Positions 5,634-6,111 of a stretch of DNA of 6,111 bases are shown piece by piece. Each line of letters starts with the position of its first letter. Position 1 is the first letter of the stretch. The notes beneath the pieces were generated by a model. It saw only the letters and a program-made list of their open reading frames with translations. It was not told the DNA's origin and did no database searches. The translations under genes were made by a program, and so were the position numbers. The stretch is from Mesorhizobium sp. (GTDB lineage: Bacteria > Pseudomonadota > Alphaproteobacteria > Rhizobiales > Rhizobiaceae): the NCBI GenBank assembly GCA_030698645.1, contig JAUYMV010000572.1, positions 1-6,111 of the forward strand. Reading direction: 5' to 3'.

Positions 5634-6111
5634 ATGAGCGTCGGCATCCTTCCCTTCCTGCACGGTTTTCGTCTCGCCGACGCGCCGCCCGAGGTGGTGC
5701 ACCAAGCCAAGCGCTGCCTGCTCGATCTGGTCGGCGTCGCCGCCGCCGGTTCGACGCTGCCGGCGAGCCGTATCGCGCGGTCGGTCGCCGCGGCGCAGTT
5801 CGGCGGGACGGGCGGGACCTTCCTGTTCGACGGCCGCGCGGCGAGTCCGTCGGGCGCGGCGTTTGCCAATTCCACCACGATCGACGGCTTCGACGCGCAT
5901 GACGGCCATCCGCTGACCAAGGGCCATGCCGGTTGCGGGTCGCTGGCCGGGCTGCTGGCCTTTGCCGGCGACGGGTCGGGCATCGCCGGCGCCGAGGCGC
6001 TGGCGCAGTCACCGCACCTGCGCAGCCTCAAGCGGCTGGAGCTGGACCAGAACGAGCTGACCAAGAAGGGGGTGGAGGCGCTGGAGAAGCGGTTCGGCAG
6101 GCGGCTGCGGC
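5634..6111 (+). CDS. MmgE/PrpD-family N-terminus running into leucine-rich-repeat sequence; partial, possible chimera
   Basis: The frame is open from ATG 5634 to the right edge (159 residues, no stop). Residues 1-120 fit the start of a MmgE/PrpD protein: PPEVVHQAKRCLLDLVGVAAA (18-38, quoted in part), GAAFANSTTIDGFDAHDGHP (74-93), KGHAGCGSLAGLLAF (96-110). This family includes 2-methylcitrate dehydratase and cis-aconitate decarboxylase, and members are usually about 450 residues. From about residue 121 the sequence changes to leucine-rich-repeat type: EALAQSPHLRSLKRLELDQN (121-140), then ELTKKGVEALEKRFGRRLR. EAL recurs after exactly 27 residues, and the bases GAGGCGCTGG repeat at 5994-6003 and 6075-6084. 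Known MmgE/PrpD proteins continue with a helical dehydratase core here, not LRRs. The start was chosen by family fit; its Shine-Dalgarno sequence is weak, and an in-frame ATG at 5583 is less likely. The N-terminal assignment is firm; the join is suspect. Confidence 0.75.
   Translation, partial: MSVGILPFLHGFRLADAPPEVVHQAKRCLLDLVGVAAAGSTLPASRIARSVAAAQFGGTGGTFLFDGRAASPSGAAFANSTTIDGFDAHDGHPLTKGHAGCGSLAGLLAFAGDGSGIAGAEALAQSPHLRSLKRLELDQNELTKKGVEALEKRFGRRLR

Overview
The window is a high-GC (about two-thirds G+C) bacterial segment with tightly packed genes and the codon pattern of an alphaproteobacterium. The protein types (non-pyrrolysine MttB, a TMADH/DgcA-like flavin demethylase, a MmgE/PrpD protein) and the palindromic intergenic repeats together suggest a member of the Hyphomicrobiales, perhaps near Mesorhizobium. 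That placement is inference from pattern memory, not from a search.

Positions 1-4562 hold four plus-strand genes with gaps of 21, 9 and -7 bases, so they very likely form one operon that starts left of the window. They are: the C-terminal part of an MttB-family corrinoid methyltransferase; a small secreted DUF3828-like protein; an enolase-superfamily (mandelate racemase/glucarate dehydratase-like) enzyme; and a 685-residue flavin/iron-sulfur oxidoreductase of the trimethylamine dehydrogenase/dimethylglycine demethylase/N-methylproline demethylase type. MttB-family enzymes and DgcA/HpbA-type enzymes both remove methyl groups from nitrogen in quaternary or tertiary amines. An enolase-superfamily member is also known in hydroxyproline-betaine catabolism (HpbD). 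The operon therefore looks like a route for taking apart a methylated amine or betaine, with the enolase-type enzyme acting on the carbon skeleton. The substrate cannot be read from the sequence.

Positions 4563-5633 are mostly non-coding and rich in repeats. A near-perfect pair of inverted REP-like units (4572-4697) sits just after the operon. It is followed by a convergent minus-strand gene for a small unknown protein with one membrane segment (4714-5154), a heptamer tandem array (5219-5246) and a second composite palindromic element (about 5321-5457).

From 5634 to the right edge an open plus-strand frame begins as a normal MmgE/PrpD protein. Near residue 120 it turns abruptly into leucine-rich-repeat sequence and runs off the end. 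This is either a remarkable fusion or, more likely, a chimeric join at a contig end.

The points most worth checking are the missing canonical catalytic dyad in the enolase-type enzyme, the missing fourth cluster cysteine in the demethylase, and the PrpD/LRR junction.
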